A DNA stretch of 64,000 nucleotides from contig CM040440.1 in the NCBI GenBank assembly GCA_022749755.1, forward strand, positions 15,921,269 through 15,985,268, written 5' to 3'. Made by a program: the position numbers and the translations under genes. How positions within the stretch are numbered: position 1 is the first letter of the stretch; each line of letters opens with the position of its first letter. The stretch comes from Azadirachta indica (lineage: Eukaryota > Streptophyta > Magnoliopsida > Sapindales > Meliaceae). Under the pieces are notes generated by a model. That model was given only the letters and a program-made list of their open reading frames with translations, did not search any database and had not been told where the DNA came from. This document shows, in pieces, positions 63,272 to 64,000 of the stretch.

Positions 63272-63640
63272 TTTAGCCGTGTAAGTATCAATCTTCTCGG
63301 CTGCTTCGGCTGCTGCCTTGTCCAAACCCAACTTCTGTAACTCATTTAAGACCATTAAAATCCGCATCACTCATTTTATATGGGCTGTAGCCAGGATCAG
63401 GGAATGAACCATTTCCCACTTCTTCCTTGTACTCTTTACGAGCTTTCTTTATGATATCTCCAACACGCGCCTACTGTTTGCAGAACTCACATGTAACCTG
63501 CAGAAGTTAAATCAAAACACTTCTTAATCAAAATTTATTATGGAAAAAAGAATATCAAAGAAAGTCAATTCTTTGCAATAACCTTGGCATGATGCAGGTG
63601 TTGTAACATTCCCTAGATAGATCATGGTAAATCAATGCCC
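63272..63640 (-). pseudogene. Relic of ketopantoate hydroxymethyltransferase (KPHMT/PANB) gene, C-terminal part
   Basis: The minus strand encodes broken matches to the C-terminus of plant mitochondrial 3-methyl-2-oxobutanoate hydroxymethyltransferase, the first enzyme of pantothenate synthesis. Going 5' to 3' they are ALIYHDL, then MLQHLHHAK ending at a GT donor (exon end 63583), an intron to an AG acceptor (exon start 63497), then VTCEFCKQ, a TAG stop at 63473-63471 where the family has Tyr, then ARVGDIIKKARKEYKEEV, FPDPGYSPYKMSDADFNG, a frameshift, and NELQKLGLDKAAAEAAEKID. The YHDL-to-MLQH junction is also shifted. Retained intron boundaries mean it arose by DNA duplication, not retrocopying. 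Nothing further upstream in the window is recognisable. It should be non-functional for catalysis. Confidence 0.82.
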
Positions 63641-64000
63641 GCATGGATTATAATTTTTGTTATACCCAAAATTCTTAATTAATGGGTTTCAGCCTAAAAT
63701 TAGTAATTAAAAACTTAAATTCATGATGAGTAACTCAGTGGGAGACCCTCATTTTTAAGGAGATAGTAAAATTTTTGAAAAAAATTATTAAAACGATTTT
63801 AGAGAGGAAGAAAGACGACGATTATAAAATAAATCTCTAAGAAATCTCATTATTTAAAGATAAGTGAGTACTTCAAAAGAAGGGAGAGATTTTCTTGATT
63901 GAGAAGTTTGATTTCGCTTCCTGCCGAAGTCGTGTAGACACTCAATAGAAAGGGACAAGCTCCATTAAATTGGAAACCTATGAACTCTCGTAGAGTATTT
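63641..64000. other. AT-rich right edge, no gene seen
   Basis: No KPHMT-like sequence continues past about 63640 on the minus strand, so the relic appears truncated at its 5' end inside the window. The remaining bases show no coding signal on either strand. Confidence 0.4.

Noticed and set aside
1..64000. CRISPR arrays, insertion sequences, complete LTR retrotransposons, rRNA
   Set aside because: No regularly spaced direct repeats, transposase/reverse-transcriptase domains, paired LTRs or rRNA-like blocks were seen by eye. tRNA and miRNA genes could not be excluded without a covariance search.

Overview
This window looks like nuclear DNA from a dicot plant, probably a woody eudicot (Citrus or another Sapindales member would fit, but I cannot prove the species). 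The evidence is an AT-rich background, short exons separated by GT..AG introns, plant-only gene families (REVEILLE, WRKY, ACC synthase, HIPP, P-class PPR, ANGUSTIFOLIA), and many (TA)n, (CT)n and poly-T tracts. There are no operons, no CRISPR array and no recognisable prokaryotic or viral gene. Gene models below were built by hand from reading frame, splice-site phase and family knowledge. All multi-exon models close in frame.

Layout. Left edge (+): last exon of an unrecognised gene (420-580). Next come three minus-strand genes in a row: a REVEILLE6-like SHAQKYF MYB factor (2225-6960), the CtBP-like protein ANGUSTIFOLIA (8688-14028) and an At1g01500-like protein of unknown function (15835-17815). 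A gene-poor AT-rich gap follows, then a plus-strand HMA-domain isoprenylated protein (22021-23694). After another gap comes a minus-strand type I ACC synthase (28525-31069). After a further gap there is a minus-strand TRAIP-like RING E3 ligase (36806-40061), facing away from a large 25-exon exocyst SEC10 gene on plus (about 41930-52785). A 4.8 kb gap leads to a plus-strand group IIe WRKY22-like gene (57777-59038), then an intronless 760-residue mitochondrial PPR gene on minus (60327-62609). At the right edge is a broken relic of a ketopantoate hydroxymethyltransferase gene (about 63272-63640, minus).

These are independent housekeeping and regulatory genes rather than a pathway cluster. Two are linked by known biology. 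Type I ACC synthases are stabilised by MAP kinases and transcriptionally driven by WRKY factors, and WRKY22-type factors act in the same immune MAP-kinase network. In this window the third intron of the ACC synthase gene carries nine W-box hexamers in about 480 bp, roughly twenty times the chance expectation. I consider that the most interesting signal here. Other points worth a second look are an E2F-type site just upstream of the TRAIP-like gene, an internal repeat within that gene, a GC-AG intron in SEC10, the intron-bearing pseudogene relic, a 125-bp tandem duplication near 35.4-35.65 kb, and a small candidate ORF near 25.1 kb. I found no convincing evidence of an entirely new biological system.
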